From NCBI GenBank assembly GCA_021837305.1, contig JAKBGV010000003.1, forward strand, positions 1-64,000: 64,000 nt of DNA, given 5' to 3'. A program made the position numbers and the translations under genes. Within the stretch, counting starts at the first letter, position 1. Each line of letters begins with the position of its first letter. This stretch comes from Actinomycetes bacterium. Its GTDB lineage: Bacteria > Actinomycetota > Acidimicrobiia > Acidimicrobiales > RAAP-2. Shown piece by piece: positions 19,226 to 27,716 of this stretch. The notes under the pieces were generated by a model that saw only the letters and a program-made list of their open reading frames with translations, was not told the DNA's origin and made no database searches.

Positions 19226-20290
19226 TTGACAATCAACCCCGCAACCGTGGACCCGATCCGCCGAGACACATCGTCTCGGCGGATCGGGCGCTTCGTGCGC
19301 CGACACGAAGAGAATGTCTGGCGCGTGAGCGGACGTACGGCGTCACTCATCCCCGTCGCCGCCCTGTTGTTCGTCGTCGTCGTACTCGCGGTCAAGGCGT
19401 GGCCGGCGATCAAAGTGAACGGGTTCGGCTTCTTGACCAGCACCGCGTGGCTACCCGGCAACACTTACGGTGGCGTCGAACACGTCCACGGCGTGATGAT
19501 CCCCGCCGGCGCGCGCTACGGAGCCTGGCCGCTCATCGCGGGCACGTTGCAGACGTCGGCAATCGCCATCATCATCGCGCTGCCCATCTCTATCGGCACC
19601 GCTTTCGCCCTGACCGAGCGACTACCCCGATGGATCGCCCAACCGGTGGGGTTCTTCGTGGAGATCCTCGCGGGAATCCCAAGCGTGCTGATCGGACTGT
19701 GGGGCGTCTTGGTGCTGGGACCGTTCCTCGCCCACGACATCTACCCGATCGTGGCCAACAACGTGCCGAACGTGCCGGTATTGCGTTATTTCGCGGGATC
19801 CGTCGGGTACGGTGAGGGCCTGCTCACCTCCGGGCTCGTGTTGGGCCTCATGATCGTGCCCATCATCGCCTCGACGACCCGAGACCTGTTTCTCCAGGTG
19901 CCGCCCCTGCCCAAAGAGGGTGCCGAGGCGCTGGGTATGACCGACGCCGAGGTCGCACGCCGAGTGACGATTCCGTGGGTGCGTTCGGGCATCATCGGGG
20001 CCACGGTGCTCGGGCTCGGACGGGCGCTCGGTGAGACCATCGCGGTCGCGATGGTCTCGGGTTCGGTCCTCGGGGCGATCGCGCCGAACGTCTACGGGAC
20101 CATGACGACGATCGCCGCCACGATCGTGAGTCAACTGGACTCGGCCGCGACCGATGGGACGGGCTTCGCGGTCTCAACGCTCGCGGAAGCGGGGCTCCTG
20201 CTGGCGGTGATCTCGATCGTCGTCAATCTGCTCGCACGCTTCATCGTCGGGCGCTCGTCGCGCATGTCCGCGCCCGTGGGGCGGTCCTAG
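19226..20290 (+). CDS. pstC: Phosphate ABC transporter permease PstC
   Basis: Membrane subunit of the phosphate importer, about 354 residues with six predicted helices. The EAA-type loop facing PstB is seen as [16 protein letters not shown] near 228, and the following segment [19 protein letters not shown] is typical PstC. GAGAGGAG precedes the TTG at 19226, giving a start [10 protein letters not shown]; the ORF-track start at 19142 overlaps pstS and is unlikely. A perfect 16-bp inverted repeat covers codons about 10-21; if it is an intergenic-type control element, a GTG start further downstream cannot be excluded. Confidence 0.93.
   Translation: MTINPATVDPIRRDTSSRRIGRFVRRHEENVWRVSGRTASLIPVAALLFVVVVLAVKAWPAIKVNGFGFLTSTAWLPGNTYGGVEHVHGVMIPAGARYGAWPLIAGTLQTSAIAIIIALPISIGTAFALTERLPRWIAQPVGFFVEILAGIPSVLIGLWGVLVLGPFLAHDIYPIVANNVPNVPVLRYFAGSVGYGEGLLTSGLVLGLMIVPIIASTTRDLFLQVPPLPKEGAEALGMTDAEVARRVTIPWVRSGIIGATVLGLGRALGETIAVAMVSGSVLGAIAPNVYGTMTTIAATIVSQLDSAATDGTGFAVSTLAEAGLLLAVISIVVNLLARFIVGRSSRMSAPVGRS
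19252..19288 (+). promoter_or_regulatory. Perfect 16-bp stem-loop at the 5' end of pstC
   Basis: The arms CCCGATCCGCCGAGAC and GTCTCGGCGGATCGGG are exact reverse complements separated by only 5 nt (ACATC). It lies 52 nt after the pstS stop and inside the first codons of pstC. No T-run follows, so it is more likely an mRNA stability/processing or translation-control hairpin than a classic terminator. Confidence 0.7.
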
Positions 20291-20292
20291 CC

Positions 20293-21180
20293 ATGTCGAT
20301 CGTCACGACGGGGTACCCCAAGACCGGCTGGCGACGGGTCAAGTCCGCAGGGTTCCGGGTCTTTACCTGGGGATCACTGCTGTTCGTCGTCGGCCCGGCC
20401 CTGTGGCTCATCATCGGTGTCGTCGTGCGCGCGGTGCCGAACTGGCGCTGGAACGTCCTCACGACGATGTCCCAGGGCACCAGCGGTGGGCTCGCGAACG
20501 CCATCGTCGGCACGGCGGTGCTGATGCTGGGCGTGCTCGTGATCGCGGGCACGGTGGGAGTCCTGACGGGGATCCACCTGTCGGAGTTCGCGACCAGTCG
20601 TCGAGGACGGGCCAGTGGCGGCACCATGCGCGTCGCGGTCGACGTCCTCTCGGGCTTTCCCTCGATAGTGCTCGGGTACGTTGGCTACGTCGCACTGTGC
20701 GTCGGCCTGCACTGGGGCTTCTCCCTGTTGCCAGCCCTGATCATCTTGTCGATGATGGTCGTGCCCTATATCGCTAAGTCGACAGAGTCGGCGTTGCGTC
20801 AAGTACCGACGAACTACCGTGAGGGGGCCGAGGCGCTCGGCATGTCCACCGGGTACGCCCTGCGCAAGGTGGTCGTGAAGTCGGCCCTGCCCGGCATCGT
20901 GACGGGGCTCTTGATCGCACTCTCGATCGCTGGTGGCGAGACCGCACCGCTGCTCTACACCGCGGGCGTGACCAACAACCTGCCGACCTGGTCGATCCTG
21001 CACCACCCCATCGCCTACCTGACCTACTACGTCTGGACCGACTGGAACCAGCCCTCGGCCGAGGCGCACATCGTGTCTTTCGACGCGAGTCTGATCCTCG
21101 TGGTGATGGTACTCATGCTGCTCGTCGTGGCGCGGGTGATCGTCGCGCGGACCCAGCGCCACGCCGAAGGCGCGCGATAG
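20293..21180 (+). CDS. pstA: Phosphate ABC transporter permease PstA
   Basis: Second membrane subunit of the phosphate importer, 295 residues with six predicted helices. The PstB-contact loop is [20 protein letters not shown] near 175, followed by PGIVTGLLIALSIAGGETAPLLYT, a characteristic PstA stretch. It starts 3 bp after the pstC stop. No phoU or second pstB follows; the next gene is an unrelated amidase with its own promoter region. Confidence 0.94.
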   Translation: MSIVTTGYPKTGWRRVKSAGFRVFTWGSLLFVVGPALWLIIGVVVRAVPNWRWNVLTTMSQGTSGGLANAIVGTAVLMLGVLVIAGTVGVLTGIHLSEFATSRRGRASGGTMRVAVDVLSGFPSIVLGYVGYVALCVGLHWGFSLLPALIILSMMVVPYIAKSTESALRQVPTNYREGAEALGMSTGYALRKVVVKSALPGIVTGLLIALSIAGGETAPLLYTAGVTNNLPTWSILHHPIAYLTYYVWTDWNQPSAEAHIVSFDASLILVVMVLMLLVVARVIVARTQRHAEGAR

Positions 21181-21256
21181 GACCACCGCTCACCGACGCG
21201 GTCACGCGGGGATTCGGCGGGCTACCCTCGAGATGAGTCGAGACACGGGGGTGCAC

Positions 21257-22654
21257 ATGACGCGTGAACTGTTCCAGGAGTCGGCGAGTTCGCTGGCACG
21301 AATGATCCGAAGTGGCGAGACGACCGCCCGTGCGGTCGCCGAGGCCCACCTCGCGCGCATCGAGGCCGTGAACGATTCGGTCAACGCCGTCGTCGAGGTT
21401 CGCCCGAACGAGGTCCTGGCCGCCGCGGACGCCGCCGACGAGCAGCTCGCCGCCGGGCGTCCACTCGGACCCCTGCACGGCGTACCGTTCACCGTCAAGA
21501 CCAACATCGACGTGACGGGCTACGCCACCACCGAGGGGACCGCGGCGCTCGCCGACCGCGTGGCGCCGAGCGACTCGCCCACCGTTGAGCGCATGCGCGC
21601 GGCGGGAGGGGTGATGCTCGCGCGCACGAACATGCCCGACCTCGGGCTTCGTATCAACACCGAATCGTCGCTCTACGGGGCCGCGCACAACCCGTGGCGC
21701 CACGGCCACACGACAGGCGGCTCCTCGGGCGGGGAGGCCGCGTCGATCGCGGCGGGGATGAGCCCGATTGGACTCGGCAACGACATCGGTGGTTCGCTGC
21801 GCAATCCGGCCTACGCCTGCGGCATCGCGTCGATCAAGCCGTCTCGCGGGCGCGTGCCGATGGCTAACGTCACCGACCCCATCGAACGTCCCATCAACGC
21901 CCAACTCATGCTCGCCGAGGGTGTGCTCGCACGACACGTCGCTGACGTGCGACTCGGCTTGTCGGTCGTGATGGGTTCGCACCCGCGGGACCCCCAGTCG
22001 GTCGACGTGCCCCTCGGCGGTCGCCCAGTAGCACGCCGGGTCGCCCTCGTGCCCGAGCCGAGTGGGGGAGCGACGCACCCTGACGTGGCCGAGGGGGTTC
22101 GAGTCGCCGGACGCGCCCTCGAGGAGGCGGGCTACGAGGTTGACGAGGTCGAGCCACCGAAGCTCTTCGAGGCGTACCTGGCCTGGACCGAGCTCATGAT
22201 GACGAGTCTGAAGGTCGCCGCACCCCTCTTTGTGCCGCTCCTCGGCGATGACGGTCGGCGTTTCCTCGAGCTCACGACGGTGGAGTTCCCGGCGACCGAC
22301 GAGGCGCTCTACGCGATGCACCAGTCCCGATTCGCGGTCGAACGGGCCTGGCGCGAATTCATGGAGTCCTACCCCCTGATCGTCGGGCCGACCTGGACCC
22401 AGCCACCCTTCGAGCACGGTTTTGACATCATCGACCAGGAGTCGGCGATGGCCGTCTCGGAACTGTTCCGCTTCGTGCTGCCAGCGAACCTGATGGGCCT
22501 GCCGGCCGCGTGCGTGCCGACTGGCGTCGCCGGCGGGTTGCCGACGGGCGCGCAGATCATCGGCACCATGTTCCGTGACGACCTCTGCCTGGACGCCGCG
22601 GAGGCGGTGGAACGTGCGGTCGGTGTCCTGACCCCGATCGATCCGCGTCCGTGA
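21257..22654 (+). CDS. Amidase (amidase-signature family)
   Basis: Hydrolyses an amide with the Ser-cisSer-Lys triad. About 465 residues. The lysine is in PFTVKTNIDVTG near 78, and the two serines are in TTGGSSGGEAAS near 155 and GNDIGGSLRNPAYACG near 178. The gene is unlikely to be GatA because no gatB/gatC lies nearby and the central and C-terminal parts lack GatA features I know. GGGGGTG precedes ATG at 21257; an upstream ATG at 21233 is possible. Its stop overlaps the GNAT gene start (GTGA). Substrate unknown. Confidence 0.87.
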   Translation: MTRELFQESASSLARMIRSGETTARAVAEAHLARIEAVNDSVNAVVEVRPNEVLAAADAADEQLAAGRPLGPLHGVPFTVKTNIDVTGYATTEGTAALADRVAPSDSPTVERMRAAGGVMLARTNMPDLGLRINTESSLYGAAHNPWRHGHTTGGSSGGEAASIAAGMSPIGLGNDIGGSLRNPAYACGIASIKPSRGRVPMANVTDPIERPINAQLMLAEGVLARHVADVRLGLSVVMGSHPRDPQSVDVPLGGRPVARRVALVPEPSGGATHPDVAEGVRVAGRALEEAGYEVDEVEPPKLFEAYLAWTELMMTSLKVAAPLFVPLLGDDGRRFLELTTVEFPATDEALYAMHQSRFAVERAWREFMESYPLIVGPTWTQPPFEHGFDIIDQESAMAVSELFRFVLPANLMGLPAACVPTGVAGGLPTGAQIIGTMFRDDLCLDAAEAVERAVGVLTPIDPRP

Positions 22655-23100
22655 GCGTTGTCGTACGGGCGATCACGCGCGCCGAGGTCCCCGACGCGGT
22701 GGCGCTCATCGTCGAGGGGACGTTGGCCCCGGGTAGCGAACGGCCCGACGAGGTGGACGAGTACTGGCGCGCGGCGCTCGCGACGCGCGATCGCGGCGGC
22801 GAGGTCCTCGTCGCCGTCGACGGCGACGACGTGGTCGGGGTCTGTCAGGTTCTCATCTTTCCCCACTTCCAACACACCGGCGGCTGGTGTTGTGAGCTCG
22901 AGAGTGTCTACGTGCGCGGCGATCGACGGGGCGGGGGAATCGGTTCGGCGATGCTGGGCGCCGCGGAGTCGCTCGCGCGCGACGCCGGTTGCTACCGCAT
23001 ACAACTCACCAGTCGCAATCCTCGCCTCGCCGCCCACCGGTTCTACCGGGCGCTCGGCTACGAACAGATGAGCCAGGGCTTCAAGAAGACGCTGGGGTGA
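22651..23100 (+). CDS. GNAT-family N-acetyltransferase
   Basis: Acetyl-CoA-dependent acetyltransferase of 149 residues. The central strand ELESVYVRGDRRGGGIGSAML contains the Q/RxxGxG/A acetyl-CoA loop (RRGGGIG), and the tail RNPRLAAHRFYRALGYEQ is the usual GNAT C-terminal motif. The start GTG overlaps the amidase stop by 4 nt, implying one transcript. Its 3' end overlaps the convergent carbonic anhydrase gene by 20 nt. The acceptor substrate is unknown. Confidence 0.85.
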   Translation: MSVVVRAITRAEVPDAVALIVEGTLAPGSERPDEVDEYWRAALATRDRGGEVLVAVDGDDVVGVCQVLIFPHFQHTGGWCCELESVYVRGDRRGGGIGSAMLGAAESLARDAGCYRIQLTSRNPRLAAHRFYRALGYEQMSQGFKKTLG

Positions 23101-23578
23101 CCTCGCGAAGCGAACCGTCGTCGACGTCAAAGACGAAGCCGCGCACGTCGGTGCCGTCCACGAAGGGGCTCGAACGAAGGGCGGCCACCGTCTCTCGGAC
23201 GTCGGCGTCGACGTCGCGGTAGGCACCCAGTCGAAAGGGCGGGCGAAAGCCGATGTCGGCGGTGATCGCGTCGGCCAGCTCCTCTTCGACGAATGACTCG
23301 AGGCCACAGCGGGTGTGGTGGATGACCATGATCGCCCGGGTGCCGAGCAGTCGCTGGCTGAGCAACAACGAACGAACGGCGTCGTCGGTCGCGAGTCCGC
23401 CGGCGTTACGGATCAGGTGCGCCTCGCCGAGCTCGAGGCCGAGGGTCCCGAACAGGTCGAGTCGTGAGTCCATGCAGGTCAACACGGCGAGGTGACGTTG
23501 GGGCTCGGTGGGTAGCACCTGGTGGCCGTGACGGGCGACGTAGGCGCGGTTGTTGGCGAGGAGCTCGTTGATAATCAC
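23081..23578 (-). CDS. Beta-class carbonic anhydrase-like protein
   Basis: Interconverts CO2 and bicarbonate with a zinc centre; 165 residues. Zinc ligands are visible: Cys in LAVLTCMDSRLD near 36 (with the Asp/Arg dyad), and His and Cys in VIHHTRCGLESF near 90. LIRNAGGLATDD between them is also diagnostic. The ORF track extends it to 23725, but GTG at 23578 gives the family's typical start (MIINELLANNRAYV). The short length matches small actinobacterial members. The 3' end overlaps the GNAT gene by 20 nt on the opposite strand. Confidence 0.87.
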   Translation of the reverse strand: MIINELLANNRAYVARHGHQVLPTEPQRHLAVLTCMDSRLDLFGTLGLELGEAHLIRNAGGLATDDAVRSLLLSQRLLGTRAIMVIHHTRCGLESFVEEELADAITADIGFRPPFRLGAYRDVDADVRETVAALRSSPFVDGTDVRGFVFDVDDGSLREVTPASS

Positions 23579-23623
23579 GCGGCCAGTGTAGGGAGACTCG
23601 CTACGCTCGACACGGAGGTGCAT

Positions 23624-23977
23624 ATGGAACACAACGACGAGGTGCGGGCCGAACTTCGCCAGCCGGCACTCGACCTGCGCGCGATGATTCCCGAGGTTCT
23701 GAAGGGCTATTCGGCGATGTCTCACGCGGCGATGGCCGACGGCGAGCTCTCAACCGGGTTCAAGGAGCTGTTGGCCCTGGTCGTGGCCATCACCCGTCAA
23801 TGCGACGGGTGCGTCGTCTCCCACGCCCGCGGCGCGGCGCGCTCGGGCGTGACCCGCCAGCAGGTCGCCGAGGCCGTCGGTGTGTCGATCATGATGAACG
23901 GCGGTCCGGGCACCGTCTGGGGCCCTCGCGCGCTGCGGTCCTTCGACGAGGCGGTCGAGGCTCGTCGAGCCGACTAA
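23624..23977 (+). CDS. Carboxymuconolactone decarboxylase/AhpD-family protein
   Basis: A 117-residue all-helical protein of the CMD/AhpD family. The redox-active motif CDGCVVSHARGAARSGV has the CxxC pair followed by the conserved histidine, suggesting an alkylhydroperoxidase-like thiol activity rather than decarboxylase activity. GGAGG precedes ATG at 23624, so I shorten the ORF-track frame, which starts at 23522. The stop overlaps the convergent P450 stop by 4 nt. Its partner peroxiredoxin is not in this window. Confidence 0.87.
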   Translation: MEHNDEVRAELRQPALDLRAMIPEVLKGYSAMSHAAMADGELSTGFKELLALVVAITRQCDGCVVSHARGAARSGVTRQQVAEAVGVSIMMNGGPGTVWGPRALRSFDEAVEARRAD

Positions 23978-25239
23978 TCGAACGTGAACGGCAGGTGTTT
24001 GATGCCGTTGACGAAGTTGGAGGCGAGCGGGTCCGGCGACGCCGTCGCGTGGATCGTCGGGTACTGACCCAGCAGTCGTCGCCACATCACCGTGATCTCG
24101 CGTCGCGCGAGGTGGGCACCGAGGCAGAAGTGCGGGCCGGGTGCGCCGAAGCCGAGGTGTGGGTTGGGCGTGCGACCGACGTCAAAGACGGCGGGGTCCG
24201 AAAAGACCGCCTCGTCGCGATTGGCGGAGTTGTAGAAGAGCAGCACCTTGTCCCCGGCTCGCAACTCGACCCCCGACAGCGTGAAGTCGCTCGCGAGCGT
24301 GCGTCGCATCCAGATCACGGGCGACGCCCACCGCACGATCTCGTCAGTCGCGGTCGCGGCGAGTCCCTCGAAGTCGTTCGCGAGGCGCTCTCGCTGGTCG
24401 GTGAAGCGAGTGAAGGCATCGAGCGCGTGTGCGATGGCGGTACGCGTCGTCTCGTTGCCTGCGGTGACCAACAGGACGAAGAAGGACGCGAGTTCCTGTT
24501 GGGTAAGTCGCTCGGATTCGATCTCGGCGTTGACCAGGGAACTGGTGATGTCGTCGACGGGGTGCTCGCGCCGATACGCGCCGAGCTCGTGCATCAGCCC
24601 GGTCAGCGTCGCCCCGGCGTCGAGGAAGGCGACGACGGGGTCGGTCCCCTCGGGAACGTACTCGGGGTCGCCCGCTGAGAGGATGACGTTGGAGCACCGA
24701 AGGACCGTGCCGTACTCACTGGCGGGGATGCCCATCATGGTCCCGATGATCGCGAGGGGGAAGGGGGCGGCGACGTCGGTGACGAAATCGCCCGTCCCGT
24801 GGTCAACGGCGTCGTCGACCACCTGCGTGGCGACGCGATCGATGGCGTCTTCGATCGCGCGCACGGTGCGGGGATTGAAAGCGTTGGCGACGATCCGTCG
24901 CAGGCGGGCGTGCTTGGGGTTGTCCGTGGAGATCATGCCCGAGAAGTACTCGACCATCTCGGGGGGTAGGTCGAGCTGGGACACGGCGCCGGGACCCGAC
25001 AGGAAGACCTCGGGATGTCGCGACACGGTCACGATGTCGTCGTAGCGGGTGAGCGCGTAGTAGCCCGGTCCAGGAGGGAACTCGAACGCCGTTCCCTCGA
25101 CGACCGGTTCGTCGAAGTGGGCGATCGGCTGCTCCGTGCGTAGCGTGGCGAACGCGGCTTCGCGCTCGGACCACGGACGGCGCCAGAACGCCATGTCCGA
25201 GAGGTCGATGTCCTCGAGCGGTGGGCCTATCGTGCTCAT
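23974..25239 (-). CDS. Cytochrome P450 (CYP125/124/142-like motifs)
   Basis: Heme monooxygenase of about 421 residues. Seen motifs: I-helix LVTAGNETTRTAIAHAL near 245, ExxR in TDEIVRWASP near 285, and the heme loop LGFGAPGPHFCLGAHLAR near 355 with the cysteine ligand. The GNETTR and HFCLGAHLAR forms resemble the steroid/terpenoid-oxidising actinobacterial CYP125/124/142 group, but substrate is a guess. A TACCAT box ends exactly 6 nt before the ATG at 25239, so I choose that start over the GTG at 25245. The ferredoxin partner could be the gene at 45887, though it is distant. Confidence 0.9.
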   Translation of the reverse strand: MSTIGPPLEDIDLSDMAFWRRPWSEREAAFATLRTEQPIAHFDEPVVEGTAFEFPPGPGYYALTRYDDIVTVSRHPEVFLSGPGAVSQLDLPPEMVEYFSGMISTDNPKHARLRRIVANAFNPRTVRAIEDAIDRVATQVVDDAVDHGTGDFVTDVAAPFPLAIIGTMMGIPASEYGTVLRCSNVILSAGDPEYVPEGTDPVVAFLDAGATLTGLMHELGAYRREHPVDDITSSLVNAEIESERLTQQELASFFVLLVTAGNETTRTAIAHALDAFTRFTDQRERLANDFEGLAATATDEIVRWASPVIWMRRTLASDFTLSGVELRAGDKVLLFYNSANRDEAVFSDPAVFDVGRTPNPHLGFGAPGPHFCLGAHLARREITVMWRRLLGQYPTIHATASPDPLASNFVNGIKHLPFTFD

Positions 25240-25245
25240 CGGCAC

Positions 25246-25251
25246 ATGGTA
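25246..25251 (-). promoter_or_regulatory. -10 box (TACCAT) for leaderless P450 mRNA
   Basis: Minus-strand TACCAT is followed by 6 nt and ATG at 25239. It decides between the two possible P450 starts. Confidence 0.5.
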
Positions 25252-25288
25252 TCGGGGGCCACGAGGTCACGACCGGCGCGCGGTCCGG

Positions 25289-25294
25289 CAGACT
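25289..25294 (+). promoter_or_regulatory. Possible -10 box (CAGACT) for leaderless nifU-like mRNA
   Basis: CAGACT lies exactly 6 nt before the GTG at 25301, in the same geometry as the TAnnnT boxes elsewhere. The hexamer itself is a weaker match. Confidence 0.4.
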
Positions 25295-25300
25295 GGTCCA

Positions 25301-25633
25301 GTGGAAGAACTAACCGTCCAGGTCCGCCAAAGCCGTCTGAAGGCGCTCAACGCGCTCATCGACCTGATGCGTCCGGCCGTGCAGGCCGACGGCGGCGACC
25401 TTGTGCTCGTGCGAGCTGACGTCGAGACCGGCGTCGTCGAGGTACAACTCCAGGGCGCGTGCTCGAGCTGTGCGATCTCCTCAGACACCCTCCAGGGTGG
25501 CGTGACGCGGATCCTGACCGATCGCTTGGATTGGGTCACCGAGGTCCTCGGCGGGGTCGACGAGGCGATCGACCCCGAAGACTCCATGTCCCTCGGCACC
25601 GGCGGCTACGTTCCGCGGTACCGGGCCCTCTAG
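25301..25633 (+). CDS. NifU-like C-terminal domain Fe-S scaffold protein
   Basis: A 110-residue single-domain protein of the NifU_C/NfuA type, which carries and delivers an Fe-S cluster. Diagnostic segments: LMRPAVQADGGDLVLV near 20-35 and LQGACSSCAISSDTLQGGV near 55 with the CxxC cluster ligands. The ORF track starts at 25136, but the frame upstream overlaps the P450 gene and its promoter; the GTG at 25301 gives the normal family N-terminus. The C-terminal tail of about 30 residues (EDSMSLGTGGYVPR) is a little unusual. Confidence 0.9.
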   Translation: MEELTVQVRQSRLKALNALIDLMRPAVQADGGDLVLVRADVETGVVEVQLQGACSSCAISSDTLQGGVTRILTDRLDWVTEVLGGVDEAIDPEDSMSLGTGGYVPRYRAL

Positions 25634-25708
25634 AACCCCCGGTCCTAGTTCGGGCTGTTGCTCGCGGGTGTGCGGGACTACGCTTCGCAGTGAGACCGGG
25701 AGGTGACC

Positions 25709-25966
25709 ATGGGTTTGATGGACAAGGTCAAGGAACAGGCGGCGGCGGCGGCGTCGGCGGCCAAGGACGTGGCGCAGAAGGGTCAGGCGAAAGTCGATGA
25801 ACTACAGGCCCGCCGAGCGGCTGACGGCGTGCTGCGCGACTTGGGGCTGACGGTGTACCTCACCAAAGTCGGACGTGGTTCGCCGAACGCCGAGAGCGAC
25901 ATCGACGGTTACGTGGAGACGATCCGCGAGTACGAGAACGAGCACGGTCCAATTCAGCCCGATTGA
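25709..25966 (+). CDS. Small hypothetical protein with Ala/Lys-rich helical N-terminus
   Basis: An 85-residue acidic/helical protein I do not recognise. Residues 1-30 (MGLMDKVKEQAAAAASA) look like an amphipathic helix, and the C-terminal half (LRDLGLTVYLTKVGRGS; YVETIREYENEHG) looks globular. No membrane segment or signal peptide. The strong GGGAGGTGACC before ATG at 25709 supports it as a real gene. Similar small proteins occur in actinobacterial genomes without known function. Confidence 0.7.
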   Translation: MGLMDKVKEQAAAAASAAKDVAQKGQAKVDELQARRAADGVLRDLGLTVYLTKVGRGSPNAESDIDGYVETIREYENEHGPIQPD

Positions 25967-26011
25967 CGATTAACGCCGTGAGGTCACGAGCGACGTTTGT
26001 GGCCGTATTAT

Positions 26012-26028
26012 TTAGTTAGGTGAACTAA
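26012..26028. promoter_or_regulatory. Candidate MarR operator
   Basis: TTAGTT and AACTAA form a perfect 6-bp inverted repeat with a 5-bp spacer (AGGTG), 18 bp upstream of the marR-type start. A TTAGnT-type palindrome in an AT-rich patch is the usual MarR-family site, which suggests autoregulation of the marR-MFS operon. Confidence 0.65.
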
Positions 26029-26046
26029 TGGATACGGTGATGAACG

Positions 26047-26472
26047 ATGGAAACGGTGACGAACGAAACCGCGACGCGGCTCCGGTACGCGATCACACGG
26101 CTGAACCGGCGGCTGCGCCAGTCGGCGTTGGGCGGCGTCTCGCCGGCCCAGGCGTCGCTGCTCGCAGTGGTGAGCCGACTCAAGCGTCCCTCGCTCGGTG
26201 ACCTCGCTACGGCCGAGCAGATCTCACCGCCGTCGGTGACCCGCCTCGTTCGCGACATGGAACGGCTCGGCCTGATCGAGCGGGTAGCCGATGACGTCGA
26301 CCGGCGTTGTACGCGCGTGACGATCACCGCGTCGGGTCGCCACGAGCTAGCGGCGATCCGCCGGCGTAAGGACGAATTCCTAGAGCGAGCCCTGGACGCA
26401 CTACCCGAGGCCGAACGTCGTCGCGCCGGCGAGTTGGCAACGCTGCTCGAGACCATCCTGGAGCAATCGTGA
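26047..26472 (+). CDS. MarR-family transcriptional regulator
   Basis: A 141-residue winged-helix dimeric regulator. The DNA-binding region is SLGDLATAEQISPPSVTRLVRDMERLG near 55-80 followed by the wing DDVDRRCTRVTITASG. MarR proteins usually repress a neighbouring exporter until a small ligand binds. Its gene overlaps the MFS transporter start by 4 nt, and a palindrome lies in the promoter region. So this is a self-contained drug/metabolite resistance or export module, with ligand unknown. Confidence 0.92.
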   Translation: METVTNETATRLRYAITRLNRRLRQSALGGVSPAQASLLAVVSRLKRPSLGDLATAEQISPPSVTRLVRDMERLGLIERVADDVDRRCTRVTITASGRHELAAIRRRKDEFLERALDALPEAERRRAGELATLLETILEQS

Positions 26473-27716
26473 GCGCCGTCGCCACGTTCTCGTCGCGGAC
26501 GTTCGCGGCGTTGCGGGTCCGCAACTTCCGTCTCTACTTCATTGGCCAGTTGATCTCGACGTCGGGGACGTGGATGCAGTCCGTAGCCCAGGGATGGCTC
26601 TTGTTGCAGATAACGGGCTCATCAGTGGACCTCGGGATCGCGGTCGCCCTGCAATACGTCCCGATGTTGGTGCTCGGCTCGTACGGGGGTCTCGTCGCGG
26701 ACCGCCACGAGAAGCGCCGCATCCTCTACGCGACCCAGTCAGGGGCGGGCGTGCTCGCGTTGGTCCTGGGTGTGCTCGTCACGACTCATCACGTCAACGT
26801 CGCTTCCATCTACGTCATCGCGGCCCTGCTCGGCGTGGTCAACCTCTTCGACCTGCCCGCGCGCCAGTCCTTCGTCCAGGAGATGGTCGGGCGCGACCTC
26901 ATCGCCAACGCCGTGAGTCTCAACAGCGTCTTGATGAACTCGGGTCGGCTCATCGGGCCGTCGATCGCCGCGACGCTCATCGCCCTCGTCGGCACGGCGG
27001 CCTGTTTCTACGCCAACGCGGCGTCCTTCATCGCGGTCATCGTCGCCCTGGCGCTGATGCGGAGCGCGGACTTCATGACGATGAAGACCGTCGAACGCGA
27101 GAAGGGTCAGTTGCGACTCGGACTGCGCTACGTCATGGAGACGCCGCAACTACGTAACGTGATCATCGCCGTGGCGGTGGTCGGCACCTTCGCCTTCAAC
27201 TTCACCGTGACACTGCCCGTCTTCGCCCACGTGACGTTTCACCAGGAGAACGCGGCCAACTACGGCCTGTTGCTCGGGGCCATGGGGCTCGGTGCGGTGG
27301 TCGGCGGCCTCGTGATCGCCCATCGATCGAATCCCACCCCGCAGCTGCTAGCCGGTCTCGCACTCGGCTTCGGGCTGTTCATGACGTTGACGGCCTTCGC
27401 GCCGTCGATGCGACTAGCGGCGCTGGCGCTCGTGCCCACGGGGGCGTTCTCGATCGCGTTCATGTCCACGGCGAATTCGACCCTGCAGTTGAATTCGAGT
27501 CAGTCGATGCGCGGACGGGTCATGAGCCTGTACGGCGTCGCCTTCATGGGCGTGACACCAATCGGGGCACCGCTGATCGGACTGATCATCGCCCAGAGCG
27601 ACCCTCGCATGGGTCTCTTCACCGGCGCCGCGCTGACCCTGGTGACGGCCGTCGGGCTACTTGTGTCGCTACGCGGCGGTTTCGCCCGACGCCCGGTGGC
27701 CGAAGCACTCAGCTAG
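26469..27716 (+). CDS. MFS transporter, EntS/DHA3-like exporter
   Basis: A 415-residue membrane exporter with about 12 helices. The N-terminus ALRVRNFRLYFIGQLISTSGTWMQSVAQGWLL is the typical DHA3 start, and the GLVADRHEKRRIL loop between helices 2 and 3 is the MFS signature (G-x3-D-R-x-x-R-R). This branch includes enterobactin and macrolide exporters. It is translationally coupled to marR (4-nt overlap). Its 3' end overlaps the convergent acyl-CoA dehydrogenase by 8 nt. The substrate is not predictable. Confidence 0.9.
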   Translation: MSAVATFSSRTFAALRVRNFRLYFIGQLISTSGTWMQSVAQGWLLLQITGSSVDLGIAVALQYVPMLVLGSYGGLVADRHEKRRILYATQSGAGVLALVLGVLVTTHHVNVASIYVIAALLGVVNLFDLPARQSFVQEMVGRDLIANAVSLNSVLMNSGRLIGPSIAATLIALVGTAACFYANAASFIAVIVALALMRSADFMTMKTVEREKGQLRLGLRYVMETPQLRNVIIAVAVVGTFAFNFTVTLPVFAHVTFHQENAANYGLLLGAMGLGAVVGGLVIAHRSNPTPQLLAGLALGFGLFMTLTAFAPSMRLAALALVPTGAFSIAFMSTANSTLQLNSSQSMRGRVMSLYGVAFMGVTPIGAPLIGLIIAQSDPRMGLFTGAALTLVTAVGLLVSLRGGFARRPVAEALS

